A stretch of DNA of 64,000 bases from Secundilactobacillus odoratitofui DSM 19909 = JCM 15043 (GCF_001434895.1 NZ_AZEE01000027.1:155173-219172), one strand, 5' to 3'; shown: positions 44,401 through 52,936, numbered from the stretch's first letter. The notes: generated by a model from the letters alone, not told the origin. Numbers and translations: made by a program.

Positions 44401-47400
44401 TTCTCCGGGGTAATGTCAACTGAATTAGGATAGTAGGTCACAACAACCGGCTTATCACTTGCCAAAGTCACGGTACCATCCGCGGCAGTGGTTGAAGTTG
44501 CATAGGCAGCCACCGACTTATCTTTGGTGATCAAGCAAGCAATAACCGGATTCGTGACAGCGGAGATGGTTGAGCTTACTACGGCGCCATCTTTGCCTGG
44601 TGCAACTGTCCACTGGCCTGGCGTTGCAGTTGAAGTGCCATCCAGATTGAAGTTTACCGTGTAGCTACGTTGGTAGTTCACCGTGATCGTCTTCGTAGGC
44701 GCCACCGTGTTGCCGTTTTGGTCAACATAACTAATCGTTTCAGTAACGGCCTGATGCATATCTTCGTTAGTAATGCCACTAGCCGGGAAAAGTGGACCAG
44801 CTGGATTGCTTGGATCAAGTGGTTCGTTAGGGTCCTTAGGGCTATCTGGATTATCAGGTGTTAACGTCACCGTTTCTGGGTAATAGTAAACATCATAATT
44901 CAAATCATCCGACGTCCCATTAACCGTTTGAGCTGGGATATTCGTCGTCATCGTGAAGAACTTGGTGCCTGCAGGAATTACTAAACCAGTCTTACTCGTT
45001 TCATCTGCATCGCTTGTTACTTCAACTGGTACATCGATTGCGACCAAGTTCTCAACCGACCAATCGCCGTACACAACTTGTTTATCATCCGGTGCATCCG
45101 GGTTGATATTGACTTGTGCTCCACGTGTAGAGGTAACCGAAACTTGTTCACCACTGATTGCCAATGGTTGACCAGTAGCACCATCAATATAATGAATGGT
45201 TTCTGTGATCACCCGTTCCAGTGGCTCAACGGTTACACCTTCTGGAATATTGCCATTTGGAATTAGATTCTGAATAGAACTCTTATAAACGACCGTATCG
45301 ACGTAGCTACCAGAAGTAGCATCAAGTGTTGGATCAGTGGCAACGGCGCCATATTGACCATTAGTGATGGTCCCTTGAGTTGTCGTGTTCGCAGTATCAT
45401 AAACCTTATCAGTAAATACTGGAATACTAAAAGCTGGATAATCTGCATTTTGACCGTCCGCTAATTCCCAGTTGCCGTAGCTGACCGTTGGATTAGCGGG
45501 ATCAACACTGTAGTCGACCGTGGCGTTGCGTTGGTAATGTACCGTTGCAACCTTATCATCCGTAACCTGCTTGCCATCACCATCAACAAAGTGGATCGTT
45601 TCCGTAAAGGTTTTATTCAAATCAGTTGCAGTCACCCCTGCTGGGTAAACTGGACTATCGGGATCATCTGGCACCACTGGTTCATTAGGATTCTTAGGAC
45701 CTTGTGGGTCATGTGGATTGACCGTAACTTTAGTATTGTAGTATTTAACCGTCACATCGGCCGGTGCACTGTCTGGTGTAACACCATTCACTGCGGGAAC
45801 GGTCTTCGTCACAGTAAACATATCAGTAACATCCGGACTCGTCACTGCCGCAATTGCTTGCGTACTTGGAGTCCAATTTGAATAAGTGACTGTGCCATCT
45901 GCGTTATTGGTACGGCTTCGGGTAAAGGTCACGCTTGGCGTTGCATCATCTGCAACTGTCTTGCCATCAATACCACTAATATAATGGACTGTTTCCGTTA
46001 CCGTCTTGGTTAATTCATCCGCGTAGGCACCTGGATGCTGTGTCGTGAAAACGTTTCGCGTATAAGTCACTGGCACAACTTCATTAGTTGGTAAAGTAGT
46101 AACTGGCGACGTAGTGATGCTTTCGGCTGCAACAGTGGCAACATCAGGTACGAATTGTGCGATAACTGGTGAGGTGACTGCTGAATATGCAGAGTCTTGT
46201 GTGTACGTGATGTAATCTGCTGGTGTTGCGCCATCTTGCGCCGCCTTATAAACGTCAATATCTTCTGTCCAGTTAGCAGTCTGAGTCTGAGTTGGTGCTG
46301 CCGTAGTACCTTCTGTAGTATCGGCATAAGTGTAATTGATTGTTCGAGTGGTGGTAACCGGCAATTGTTCATGGGCATGGTGGACTTCGATCACGTAAGT
46401 TTGGCCGGGGGCACCGGTAAACGTTTCGATTGCTTCGTTCTCAGTCCCACTGATTGATCCATTTTCCGCTTTTAATGCGGTTGGTGTTTGAACGACTTCC
46501 AACGCAAATAGTTCGTTATTTGTCTCTGGATCAGTAACTAACGTCGTAAAGTCAGTTGATCGAGTGCTAAATGAGGTGCCCACAGTCGAAATTGTCCCAA
46601 CAACCTTGTTGTTATCATCAACATCAACGTATTGAACGTGAATCATGATGTCCGTGTAATCAATGTGACGAACCACTGCCGTGTTGGCAGCGGTCACAAT
46701 GCTGGTATCAGCGACAGCTGTTCCATCAATTGTAGTTGTCACCTTCGCACTATAACCGCCCGGTGTCTTACGGCCATTCATTGGTAAAACAGTCAGTGAT
46801 TTACTCTGATCATCCGTCCCAGCTGTGACACCCGTGGCGTTGGTTGTCCATGTGCCAGGGGTCACCTCGCCAGTCACGTTATCAACGGTTGCCGTTCGAT
46901 AGAACATGATCGATGGTTCGGTCGTTTGGGTGTTCACCGGATCACCAAAAATGTTCGTAACCGTAACAGCATGCGTCAGATCGGTAGCAGTCGTGCCAAC
47001 AGCAGTACCTGGTGTCGTTGGCGTATAAGTCGTCGTGCTGTGGGTCAAATGAATATCAAAGGTTTGAGAAACCTTTGATGTCGAGTCGGCGACCGTATCA
47101 AAAATCTTACTTGCATCACCAGCGGTTGCATAGCCGTCTGAAACTAAAACATAACCGGCATCTGTATAGGCTTTGATTGCCGCAGCTGAATCATAGACCA
47201 TCGCATCACCGGCAATTCCCTTAATGGCGTCCGTTTTTAGCGTTGTTTTGGTGGTATCATCGATAAAGTTAACCGCCGCCTGTTCGTTATCAACCGCATA
47301 TACGATCGCCGTATCCTTAACGGCACTAGTAGGTGTCGGTGCTTTGTAACCCTGAGTTGCATCGGCAGCGTTAACTGGCGTTAATGCAGTACCGTTGACG

Positions 47401-49328
47401 GTTGCTACGTAGCCTTTAACGTAGGGAATGACTTGTTGGCTTTCATCAACTTTAGTTGGATCGGTGGTACTGTTCGTGTAACTAATTGGTGCTACCTGAG
47501 TAGTTGTCCCACTAAAAGTATACTTAGCAACCGGCGTGTATGTGACCGTAACTGTTGCAGATGTTGGCAAAACAACTGAGGCTGCTGGTGTTGCAGCGGT
47601 TTGTGCTGCTACAGTCGCTTTATCAGCGACGTATCCCGTTTCAATCGGTGTGGTGACAGCCGCAAATGCAGCATTAGATGACGTCCAAGCACCGTAAGTA
47701 ACGGCCGGTTTAGCGACGGTACCAGCCGACGTTGCATTTCGCTTATAGTTCGCTGTTTGTGTTTTACCAGCTGGCGCGGCAGTACCGTCAGCCATGACGT
47801 ACTTGATAACCCGACTAACAGAGGTTTGTTGCAGCGCAGCAGCGATACCTGGCGTATCACCGAGTGAGTTGTTTTCGATAGCAACCACGTTAGCTGACCC
47901 AGCAAATTTAGCTGATTGAGCCGCCGTAAGTTGCCAAGTTCCAGCTGCGGTTACAGTGGTTGCAACACTCACACTGCCATCCACAGTGCGCACCGTGATC
48001 GTATCGCCAGCGGCTGTACCCGTCCCACCAATTAAGGTCGTGGTGTTATTGGCAAGGTTAACGCTTCGTGTATTAATAACTGGTTTCAGGACCTGGGCCT
48101 TACCAACTGCTAAGTCACCTAACTGAATTCGTAACTTAACGTAATTCACGCCTAAATCACCTGCAGCTGCGCCTCGAATGGCGATGTCTTGCATGATGAC
48201 CATGCTACCGTTGATAGCAAGATTCCCTGAGGAAACGTTCGCACCAACATGTAACCCAGCGGCATCCATGTAGGCATAGTTATTGGTAGGACCATCGTAA
48301 TTTTGTGCCCGGCCATTATTTGTCCCCGTAGACGTTTGATTATTGATCAACACGAGGCCATAAGTTTGCAACCGACCGGCCATGGCAGGTCCATTATTCA
48401 CTTGGAACAATTGAATCGTAGAACCCGTCACAAGTTTAACAACGGAGTTCTTAGTTAACGCAATTTGGCCGTTGACCATCCGTGTATTGGTAGCTTGAAC
48501 AGTGTAGTTGCGCAACTGCCAAGGATCGTAATTAAAGGAATTTAAGACATCATTCGTTGCACTCGCATTACCAACCTGTAGCGTACTGATGTACACCCCA
48601 TTTTTCAACACAAAATTAGTCCCACCATCACCTGATACCGTCAAGTGAGTGGTGTTTGTCATCGTTGACTTAGACAGTGCCGTCACATCAACGAAATTAG
48701 GGTTGACTGCCGAAACAGTGGCGGTGGTTGTCCCGGCCCGGTTAGTGACGGCCAAGCCATTAATGGTTTTTGCGCTACCGGTTGCATTCGTATCAGTAGT
48801 CGTTTTGTCGGTTATCGCTTCCGCCGAGTTATTTGTCGCAGTACTCTTGTCATCGGTTGAAGTCGTTGCATCAACGTTATTTTCGCTAGTAGTCTGAGTT
48901 GGTTGAGCAGTTTCAGGCTGAGTGGTGTCCGTTGCTGCTTCTGGAACAGTTTCGTTATTCACTGCACTGTCACTATTATCGGTCTGAGTATCCGAAGTAG
49001 TGTTTGATTCAGGTGTCGTTTCTGTCGCTGTGGCCTGTGAAGTTGCCTTTGCTGCACTTTCTGCGTCACTGGTACTCGACGTTAAAGTCGTCGTGGGTGC
49101 CGTTAAGTTACTGCTGTCCGTAACTGCACTAGTGTCCGCAGTTTGGTTGTCGTCGCTGGCGTGAGCCGTAGTTGGTGCCACGTAAGTCGTCAAGCCAATC
49201 GCAAATGCAACCGTAGTTACACCAGCAACAACCCAATGACTCCCAGCTTTATATAGTTTGTAGCGATTCGTTGTCGTTTTTGTATCTTGCGCAAGGCGCT
49301 CCCGTTTCTTGTTAATCTGGTCTCCCAT
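41442..49328 (-). CDS. Giant LPXTG-anchored mucin-binding-like adhesin, 2628 residues
   Basis: The N-terminus has a KxYKxGKxW-type signal (YKLYKAGSHWVVAGVTTVAF) cleaved near AHASD. A Thr/Ser/Asn-rich region follows (about residues 55-200), then a lectin-like or adhesin head (about 200-500) with VNNGPAMAGRLQTYGLVLIN. About 1600 residues of repeats of the Mub/MucBP-like type come next. At least ten successive units open with patterns like TETIHYIDGATGQ, TETISYVDQNGN, TETIRYVDGMTN or TRTIYYVDGVTGQ, and are joined by Asp/Pro-rich linkers (PDDPNSPLYP). The C-terminus is KKLPQTSESQ, a hydrophobic helix, then KKRKRED. Expected role: sortase-anchored adhesion to mucus or other surfaces. The start is ATG 49328, with AGGATGG upstream. 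Confidence 0.93.
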   Translation of the reverse strand: MGDQINKKRERLAQDTKTTTNRYKLYKAGSHWVVAGVTTVAFAIGLTTYVAPTTAHASDDNQTADTSAVTDSSNLTAPTTTLTSSTSDAESAAKATSQATATETTPESNTTSDTQTDNSDSAVNNETVPEAATDTTQPETAQPTQTTSENNVDATTSTDDKSTATNNSAEAITDKTTTDTNATGSAKTINGLAVTNRAGTTTATVSAVNPNFVDVTALSKSTMTNTTHLTVSGDGGTNFVLKNGVYISTLQVGNASATNDVLNSFNYDPWQLRNYTVQATNTRMVNGQIALTKNSVVKLVTGSTIQLFQVNNGPAMAGRLQTYGLVLINNQTSTGTNNGRAQNYDGPTNNYAYMDAAGLHVGANVSSGNLAINGSMVIMQDIAIRGAAAGDLGVNYVKLRIQLGDLAVGKAQVLKPVINTRSVNLANNTTTLIGGTGTAAGDTITVRTVDGSVSVATTVTAAGTWQLTAAQSAKFAGSANVVAIENNSLGDTPGIAAALQQTSVSRVIKYVMADGTAAPAGKTQTANYKRNATSAGTVAKPAVTYGAWTSSNAAFAAVTTPIETGYVADKATVAAQTAATPAASVVLPTSATVTVTYTPVAKYTFSGTTTQVAPISYTNSTTDPTKVDESQQVIPYVKGYVATVNGTALTPVNAADATQGYKAPTPTSAVKDTAIVYAVDNEQAAVNFIDDTTKTTLKTDAIKGIAGDAMVYDSAAAIKAYTDAGYVLVSDGYATAGDASKIFDTVADSTSKVSQTFDIHLTHSTTTYTPTTPGTAVGTTATDLTHAVTVTNIFGDPVNTQTTEPSIMFYRTATVDNVTGEVTPGTWTTNATGVTAGTDDQSKSLTVLPMNGRKTPGGYSAKVTTTIDGTAVADTSIVTAANTAVVRHIDYTDIMIHVQYVDVDDNNKVVGTISTVGTSFSTRSTDFTTLVTDPETNNELFALEVVQTPTALKAENGSISGTENEAIETFTGAPGQTYVIEVHHAHEQLPVTTTRTINYTYADTTEGTTAAPTQTQTANWTEDIDVYKAAQDGATPADYITYTQDSAYSAVTSPVIAQFVPDVATVAAESITTSPVTTLPTNEVVPVTYTRNVFTTQHPGAYADELTKTVTETVHYISGIDGKTVADDATPSVTFTRSRTNNADGTVTYSNWTPSTQAIAAVTSPDVTDMFTVTKTVPAVNGVTPDSAPADVTVKYYNTKVTVNPHDPQGPKNPNEPVVPDDPDSPVYPAGVTATDLNKTFTETIHFVDGDGKQVTDDKVATVHYQRNATVDYSVDPANPTVSYGNWELADGQNADYPAFSIPVFTDKVYDTANTTTQGTITNGQYGAVATDPTLDATSGSYVDTVVYKSSIQNLIPNGNIPEGVTVEPLERVITETIHYIDGATGQPLAISGEQVSVTSTRGAQVNINPDAPDDKQVVYGDWSVENLVAIDVPVEVTSDADETSKTGLVIPAGTKFFTMTTNIPAQTVNGTSDDLNYDVYYYPETVTLTPDNPDSPKDPNEPLDPSNPAGPLFPASGITNEDMHQAVTETISYVDQNGNTVAPTKTITVNYQRSYTVNFNLDGTSTATPGQWTVAPGKDGAVVSSTISAVTNPVIACLITKDKSVAAYATSTTAADGTVTLASDKPVVVTYYPNSVDITPENPAGEGNNVTPTDPNDPRVYPAGVSADDLNTTATETIRYVDGMTNATLQAPTTGNTLHFVRNAHVVWNQDGSTAVTYGKWTPKTTADQQFESVTVPQVIDGKLADLKQVDAMTETFPIDVTATVYYYGDITIQPDQPVTPGTPINPDDPNSPLYPENTTSPDNPDGTGLTATDLNQTSTRTIQYLSGIDKQTSVAKTGIQTIYFNRVGHLSYNQDGSPKVTYDNWTPADLDSNIYHELNTPVVDGMFTTTESNSEITETVPTDVSETVYYYPAEYTVTPGTPVDPDDPSQVQGPLNPGDSLVPSVTGDENVPNAPEGLTSEYLTRQVTETITYVNGVTGDVLTDAAGQPLTKNVTVNMTRNAHVSYSVIDHKPAVSYDAWTPVTFDAVTSPDVDQMYTTTPVVDQMTVKTPISLHLTVNYYPTNVTVTPITPTDPSDPSVSPKNPGDQLVPTDGKHTPDDHTPVYPAGVTEADLTTTAVETINYIDSKTGEPVHESVTQTLKFYRTANVSFDKNGQGTVVYSDWLPVESDTFRAVKSPEIDGYTSNMPTVDAVTETWPVPVSLTVYYYQDYTVTPDQPVAPAASIDPGTPADGETPAKPAIPGSPEVPEGLQDQNLNATATRTIYYVDGVTGQKVASASKQTLRFSRSASVSYDVNGTPQVTYSAWVASKDTGDTFFKQVTPDIENMVTETASIDALTETQPAPVKYVVTYYPEYTVGPNEPASPNDPIGPKDEGTPMDPDGPDGLTYPVGISTTDLNRIVTETVRFIDKTTGKTVAPSIKQTLKFVRTAHVSYTTDGKPVITYTAWTPSVETGSTFPAVKSANVAGMTPDQVEVPALAEMNPAPVTATVYYTANPVVETPTPEPEPTAAQEVTPSTPVVGESVTPDETPATTPMGKPMNGKKATTSVENTPLKSATSEKAYLKTATATSNGQQLQSTAEQSVDETSAKKLPQTSESQTETASLIGLLGLSMLGLVGLGKKRKRED
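41830..46060 (-). repeat. Tandem Mub-like domain repeats inside the giant adhesin
   Basis: Ten or so divergent coding repeats, each about 130-150 codons with a variable Asp/Pro linker. Each unit has a TxTIxYxDGxTG strand, an FxRxAxVSY strand, a TYxxWTP strand and a final VYYYPxYTVTP segment. Units are similar but not identical, so they are old rather than recent duplications. Confidence 0.8.
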
Positions 49329-49886
49329 TGTTGTCAGCCATCCTATGATTTATTATAGCCGCAACTTTTTAGTTTACTGCGCCAATTGAGTTCCCATTAA
49401 ACCTGACCGGACTCCCCAGTACAATCAGATTGCTCAATCAGCAAAACCAAGTTCTATTTTTCCAAAATAAAACCTGTTTTTCTCCAAATAAAATCAATAT
49501 TACTCATACCTGCTTCTTAATCAGGTGATAATATACCATTCAGATTTTGGGACGACAACGCTTATTTTGAATCTTGTATTTAAAACTGATTGTGAAACAC
49601 CTAAAATCGTTGATATATCAAGCCATTCACTTTCATTCCCAATTTTTTTGAAAAAATCTAAAAAAATGGAATTGCTATTTTACATTTTTATGCCTTTATC
49701 AACAAGTTTATAATACCGTCATATCAGTGTTTTTCTAATCTTTTCTTAATTATATTTAAAAATGAAAGCAATTAGTTAAATACTCATTTACAAAAAAATC
49801 ATACAACTAAAAAAGCCCTTAATTGACCATATCGGCTCAACTAAAGGCTTAGCTTTCTTTGCTTATTTCAATTTAATCAACACTTA
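49329..49886. promoter_or_regulatory. AT-rich promoter region of the giant adhesin
   Basis: A perfect -10 box TATAAT (minus strand, 49352-49357) lies 24 bases before the adhesin start, without a good -35. The remaining sequence to about 49800 is very AT-rich, with A and T tracts but no supported gene; a 62-residue frame at 49525-49713 lacks a ribosome site. The fusB terminator fills 49809-49850. Confidence 0.5.
49809..49850 (-). terminator. Intrinsic terminator of the FusB-type gene
   Basis: A stem with two mismatches (AAGCC..TTGA around 49813-49826 with 49837-49850) is followed on the minus strand by T6. Confidence 0.82.
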
Positions 49887-50525
49887 TTACTTCAAATCGG
49901 CCAGAAATTGGTCAAATCCTTCACGACGATATAATTGTTGATTACAACGTATACTATCATGACAGATATAGTTACCTTTTTTAGTGTAACGGCCCTCACT
50001 GCCCTTTTTGCTGATTGCAGTGAACAGCGAGACGTTTGATTCTTGATGACAAATCGTACAGAACCCCTTGATCACAGAAACTGATAAATCGCCGTATACA
50101 CCCGCCAGTTTGTTGTCATCGTAATACAACATATACTTGCGCTGTGTAGCAATATCGTTCCAGCCGATAAAAGTCTGTTCACTCAGCTCAAGCGCATTGA
50201 AGTTAGGCTGCTTGAGTTTTTTAACTTTACGAAAGACCTTTTCAACTTGTTTGCTGGTTGGTACCGCAAACGGCACCACATTATCCTTAAACGTGGCCCA
50301 GAACTTATTGGCTGCTTCTCGACGGAGCTGATGGTTAAGGGCCACACCAAGTAAGCGGTCAGCTTCAGGCTGATCCGCTGGGATAATCTGGTGAATCCGT
50401 TCGACTGCAAGCGACTGGACAGCATCCACTGTTCGCGGATCGTTTACCGACTTATAATTATCAATCAGATTGTTCACAATGTGTCGTAGTTCCATGTACT
50501 GATATGGTTGTAAATTTAATGTCAT
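49887..50525 (-). CDS. FusB/FusC-type elongation factor G-binding protein
   Basis: A 212-residue protein of the FusB family, which binds EF-G on the ribosome and frees it when fusidic acid has jammed it. The N-terminal half is helical (residues about 5-130). The C-terminal treble-clef zinc finger has Cys 156, 159, 188 and 194 (FCTICHQESNVSLF, later GNYICHDSIRC). ATG 50525 has AGAGGAA upstream, which is buried in a predicted hairpin. The leader encodes a 14-residue peptide and mutually exclusive stems, so expression is probably induced by ribosome stalling. Resistance in this host is inference; many Gram-positives carry chromosomal members. Confidence 0.9.
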   Translation of the reverse strand: MTLNLQPYQYMELRHIVNNLIDNYKSVNDPRTVDAVQSLAVERIHQIIPADQPEADRLLGVALNHQLRREAANKFWATFKDNVVPFAVPTSKQVEKVFRKVKKLKQPNFNALELSEQTFIGWNDIATQRKYMLYYDDNKLAGVYGDLSVSVIKGFCTICHQESNVSLFTAISKKGSEGRYTKKGNYICHDSIRCNQQLYRREGFDQFLADLK

Positions 50526-50526
50526 T

Positions 50527-50608
50527 AGAATTCCTCTTTTTCTAAGCGTGAATCACCAAGAAAGAGAATTCTCAATTAGTGATTCGGTTATCGGCCAACA
50601 ACCGAATC
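50527..50608 (-). promoter_or_regulatory. Three-hairpin translational attenuator before the FusB-type gene
   Basis: Stem 1 pairs 50600-50608 with 50581-50589 (9 bp) and covers the last leader-peptide codons. Stem 2 pairs 50579-50585 with 50550-50556 (7 bp). Stem 3 pairs 50561-50572 with 50527-50539 (12 bp, one bulge) and buries the ribosome site. Stems 1 and 2 compete, as do 2 and 3. Stalling in the leader would open stem 1, allow stem 2 and free the start site. Confidence 0.75.
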
Positions 50609-50632
50609 TACAGAAGATACGTGACGTACCAT
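50588..50632 (-). CDS. Leader peptide of the FusB-type gene, 14 residues
   Basis: A short frame starts at ATG 50632 and stops at TAA 50588-50590, encoding MVRHVSSVDSVVGR. It has a good ribosome site (AGGGGGTGA, about 50637-50645) four to five bases upstream. It lies about 20 bases after the predicted transcription start and ends inside stem 1 of the attenuator. A drug-slowed ribosome here would refold the leader. FusB of Staphylococcus is known to be inducible by translational attenuation, so the arrangement fits the family. Only sequence logic supports it in this genome. Confidence 0.65.
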   Translation of the reverse strand: MVRHVSSVDSVVGR

Positions 50633-50657
50633 TCTATCACCCCCTGTGTGCTGAGGT

Positions 50658-50686
50658 AGTATAGCAAAAAAACGAATCTGTGGCAA
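50658..50686 (-). promoter_or_regulatory. Promoter of the FusB-type gene
   Basis: On the minus strand, -35 TTGCCA (50681-50686) and -10 TATACT (50658-50663) are 17 bases apart, placing the start near 50651 and giving a leader of about 125 bases. Confidence 0.75.
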
Positions 50687-50713
50687 TCTTGTGGCTATGA
50701 TGGCCCAAAGAAT

Positions 50714-51277
50714 TTAATTGCTTTCCTTTAACGCCAACATAGTTGATGACTGAAATTTGCCAACGATATCATGAATAGCCATTAAATTTTCCGACTCTCG
50801 ATTCAACAACCACTCGCGCCAAATCGCATAAACGCCGGCACTCATAAAGGCAATCCAATAACGTTGCTGTGTCTTAGGTAACTGTTGCCAAACTTGATTT
50901 TGATCATAATAACGCCGCATACCGTCGTTAAAGAGTTGTTGAATTAAATATTCATAATGTCTGTCAACTGCCAGTTTAAGCTCATGCGACAATGTTTCGA
51001 AAAAATGGTCAATTTCGGTTAATTTTTCTTCAGTTGGTACTTGGTTGATCACATCATCAAAAACCTGATTGATTTTAGACGCAAAATACTTTAAGATCAC
51101 ATCCGCTGTTGTTTCGAAGTTTCGATAAAACGCCATGCGACTAACCCCAGCTCGCTTCACCAGAGCTGTTACTGTGATTTCACCCAAATCCTTTGTCTCC
51201 AACAATTGAAATAATGCCGTTGTGATATAGGCTTGGGAATCTTCTTTAATTTGTTGCGCGTGCTTCGTCGCTGACAT
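50714..51277 (-). CDS. TetR-family regulator
   Basis: A 187-residue regulator with an N-terminal helix-turn-helix (LGEITVTALVKRAGVSRMAF then YRNFETTADVI, residues about 31-62) and a helical C-terminal domain that resembles the TetR_C_33/DhaS-like group. The start is ATG 51277. It is divergent from an NAD-dependent reductase gene 111 bases away, and TGTnACA motifs lie between them. It probably represses that gene and itself. Confidence 0.88.
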   Translation of the reverse strand: MSATKHAQQIKEDSQAYITTALFQLLETKDLGEITVTALVKRAGVSRMAFYRNFETTADVILKYFASKINQVFDDVINQVPTEEKLTEIDHFFETLSHELKLAVDRHYEYLIQQLFNDGMRRYYDQNQVWQQLPKTQQRYWIAFMSAGVYAIWREWLLNRESENLMAIHDIVGKFQSSTMLALKESN

Positions 51278-51290
51278 AGCAATTTCTCCA

Positions 51291-51373
51291 ATCTGTCACA
51301 GATGCTCTGAATTAGCTTGTGTGTGCTTTTGAGTTATTGTACGATACTGCCACTGGTGTTACAAGTGTCACAC
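51291..51373. promoter_or_regulatory. TGTnACA operator sites between TetR and reductase genes
   Basis: One perfect palindrome ATCTGT-C-ACAGAT (51291-51303) lies near the TetR start. An 18-base imperfect dyad (51356-51373, seven of nine pairs) with TGTTACA and TGTCACA lies just before the reductase ribosome site. Both share the TGTnACA unit. Confidence 0.5.
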
Positions 51374-51388
51374 AAAAAGGAGAATATT

Positions 51389-52417
51389 ATGTCAAAAACA
51401 CAAGTAGTTGTCACCGGCGGCAGTGGTTTCATTGCAATTCACATTATTTTACAGTTACTTCAACAAGGCTATGCTGTTAAGACAACTGTTCGAAATCTCA
51501 AAAAAACTGAACTCGTTAAACGCATGCTCAAAAATGGCGGTTGGGATGATTTTACCGATTTGTCCTTTGCAGTTGCGGACCTGACTACCGATGCTCACTG
51601 GGACGAAGTTATGACCGGCGCCACTTACGCGATTCATCCAGCGTCCCCAACCCCAACATTAAACTTTAAAAACGAAGCTGAAATGATCAATCCAGCAATC
51701 AATGGTGTACTTCGCGTTTTAAAAGCCGCTAGTGCCGCTCACCTCAAACGCGTCGTGCTCACTTCGGCTTACGGTGCCATATTTGCCGGTCACCGTGATC
51801 AAACAACACCTTTCACTGAGGAGGATTGGTCGGATCTATCCGTCAAGGGCATTCATCCTTACCAAAAATCTAAAACATTGTCAGAACGTGCAGCTTGGGA
51901 CTTCATCGACAATGATAATAGTGGTTTAGAACTCGCAACCGTCAACCCCGTTGCCGTGATGGGACCTGTATTAGCCGATGACTATTCTCACTCAAACATT
52001 CAAATTCAAGAAATGTTAACCGGTAAGACTAAAGTGCTTGCACCAGTTGATTCTGGTTACGTCGATGTTCGCGACGTTGCAAGCTTACATTTGCTGGCAA
52101 TGACTAGTCCAAAGGCTGCAGGTCAACGATTTTTAGCCACCACGGGTGAAACGTACTCTATGAAAGATGTGGCAGATATTTTGCGTGATAATTTCCCGCA
52201 ATTTGCAAAGAATATCCCATCAAAAGTTGTCCCAACTGCAATCATCAAGGCGGCAGCGGTTGCCAACCCGATGTTGAGAATGGTGGCTTCCGTGGCTGGC
52301 ACTTACGCCGAAACAAGTAACGCAAAGGCCACTAAGCTATTGGGATGGCAGCCTCGTTCAGCTAAAACCGCGATCTTAGCAACTGCACAGTCGATGATTG
52401 ATTTAAAAATTGTCTAG
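51389..52417 (+). CDS. NAD(P)-dependent epimerase/dihydroflavonol reductase-like enzyme
   Basis: A 342-residue extended short-chain dehydrogenase. The nucleotide site is VVTGGSGFIAIHIILQLLQQ, TTVRN suggests NADP preference, and the catalytic Tyr-Lys pair is in YQKSKTLSE. HPASPTPT and RVVLTSAYGAI are typical of the dihydroflavonol 4-reductase/aldehyde reductase group. ATG 51389 has AAAGGAG upstream (51377-51382); the frame to 51317 crosses the operators and is rejected. It likely reduces an aldehyde or ketone under TetR control. The true substrate is unknown. Confidence 0.9.
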   Translation: MSKTQVVVTGGSGFIAIHIILQLLQQGYAVKTTVRNLKKTELVKRMLKNGGWDDFTDLSFAVADLTTDAHWDEVMTGATYAIHPASPTPTLNFKNEAEMINPAINGVLRVLKAASAAHLKRVVLTSAYGAIFAGHRDQTTPFTEEDWSDLSVKGIHPYQKSKTLSERAAWDFIDNDNSGLELATVNPVAVMGPVLADDYSHSNIQIQEMLTGKTKVLAPVDSGYVDVRDVASLHLLAMTSPKAAGQRFLATTGETYSMKDVADILRDNFPQFAKNIPSKVVPTAIIKAAAVANPMLRMVASVAGTYAETSNAKATKLLGWQPRSAKTAILATAQSMIDLKIV

Positions 52418-52473
52418 CTATATTAATTAGTGATTGGTCATTGTATTCTTCAATTAAAACGAGTACACTAAAT

Positions 52474-52493
52474 ATCAGTCGTACACGATTGAT
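52474..52493 (+). promoter_or_regulatory. Operator candidate before the OhrR-like gene
   Basis: A dyad ATCA-G-TCGT-AC-ACGA-T-TGAT lies 15 bases before the regulator start. The same core, TCGT-RC-ACGA in an AG...TT context, recurs at 52958-52973 before the flavoprotein gene. Confidence 0.65.
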
Positions 52494-52507
52494 TATGGAG
52501 GAACATC

Positions 52508-52936
52508 ATGACAACTCATGTTCACTTAGCAGATCAGCTCTGTTTTAGCGTCTATAACGTTAATCGCCTATTTAATAAGTTCTATCAAGAAGCGCTTGAA
52601 CCGTACCGCCTCACATACCCACAGTATCTCTTGTTAACCACTTTATGGGAACAAGACCACCGTGAATTACGCGACTTGGGTCAGACGCTTCACCTTAACT
52701 CTAATACGTTAACGCCCATGGTTCGACGCTTAGAGGAACGCGGTTGGGTAACTCGCACGCATCCTGAAAATGACAAACGACGATTAGTCGTCAGTCTCAC
52801 CAAGATGGCGCGAGACAATGAAGCACCGATTCATGATGCCTTAGCAACGTGTTTAGCGCGTTATCAACTTACCATTGAAGACTACGAACAAGCCTTAGCA
52901 CTTAATCAAAAATTACAAACCGCTTTCAGTGAATAA
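52508..52936 (+). CDS. MarR-family regulator, OhrR-like
   Basis: A 142-residue winged-helix protein. The N-terminal DQLCFSVYNVNRLFNKFYQE contains a single Cys at residue 12, matching the peroxide-sensing Cys of OhrR. The DNA-binding part (LRDLGQTLHLNSNTLTPMVR then LEERGWVTRTHPENDKRR) is also OhrR-like. ATG 52508 has GGAGG upstream. Operator-like dyads occur before it and before the downstream flavoprotein gene, so it probably controls both in response to organic peroxide or disulfide stress. No ohr gene is present in the window. Confidence 0.88.
   Translation: MTTHVHLADQLCFSVYNVNRLFNKFYQEALEPYRLTYPQYLLLTTLWEQDHRELRDLGQTLHLNSNTLTPMVRRLEERGWVTRTHPENDKRRLVVSLTKMARDNEAPIHDALATCLARYQLTIEDYEQALALNQKLQTAFSE

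Noticed and set aside
41830-46060. Regular repeats that might be mistaken for a CRISPR array
   Set aside because: Repeats are protein-coding units of several hundred bases with diverged sequence, with no short direct repeats or cas genes.
48649-48897. 82-residue Val-rich frame opposite the giant adhesin
   Set aside because: Antisense shadow of the Thr/Ser-rich spacer.
49525-49713. 62-residue frame in the AT-rich gap before the giant adhesin
   Set aside because: No ribosome site, very AT-rich, no recognisable features.
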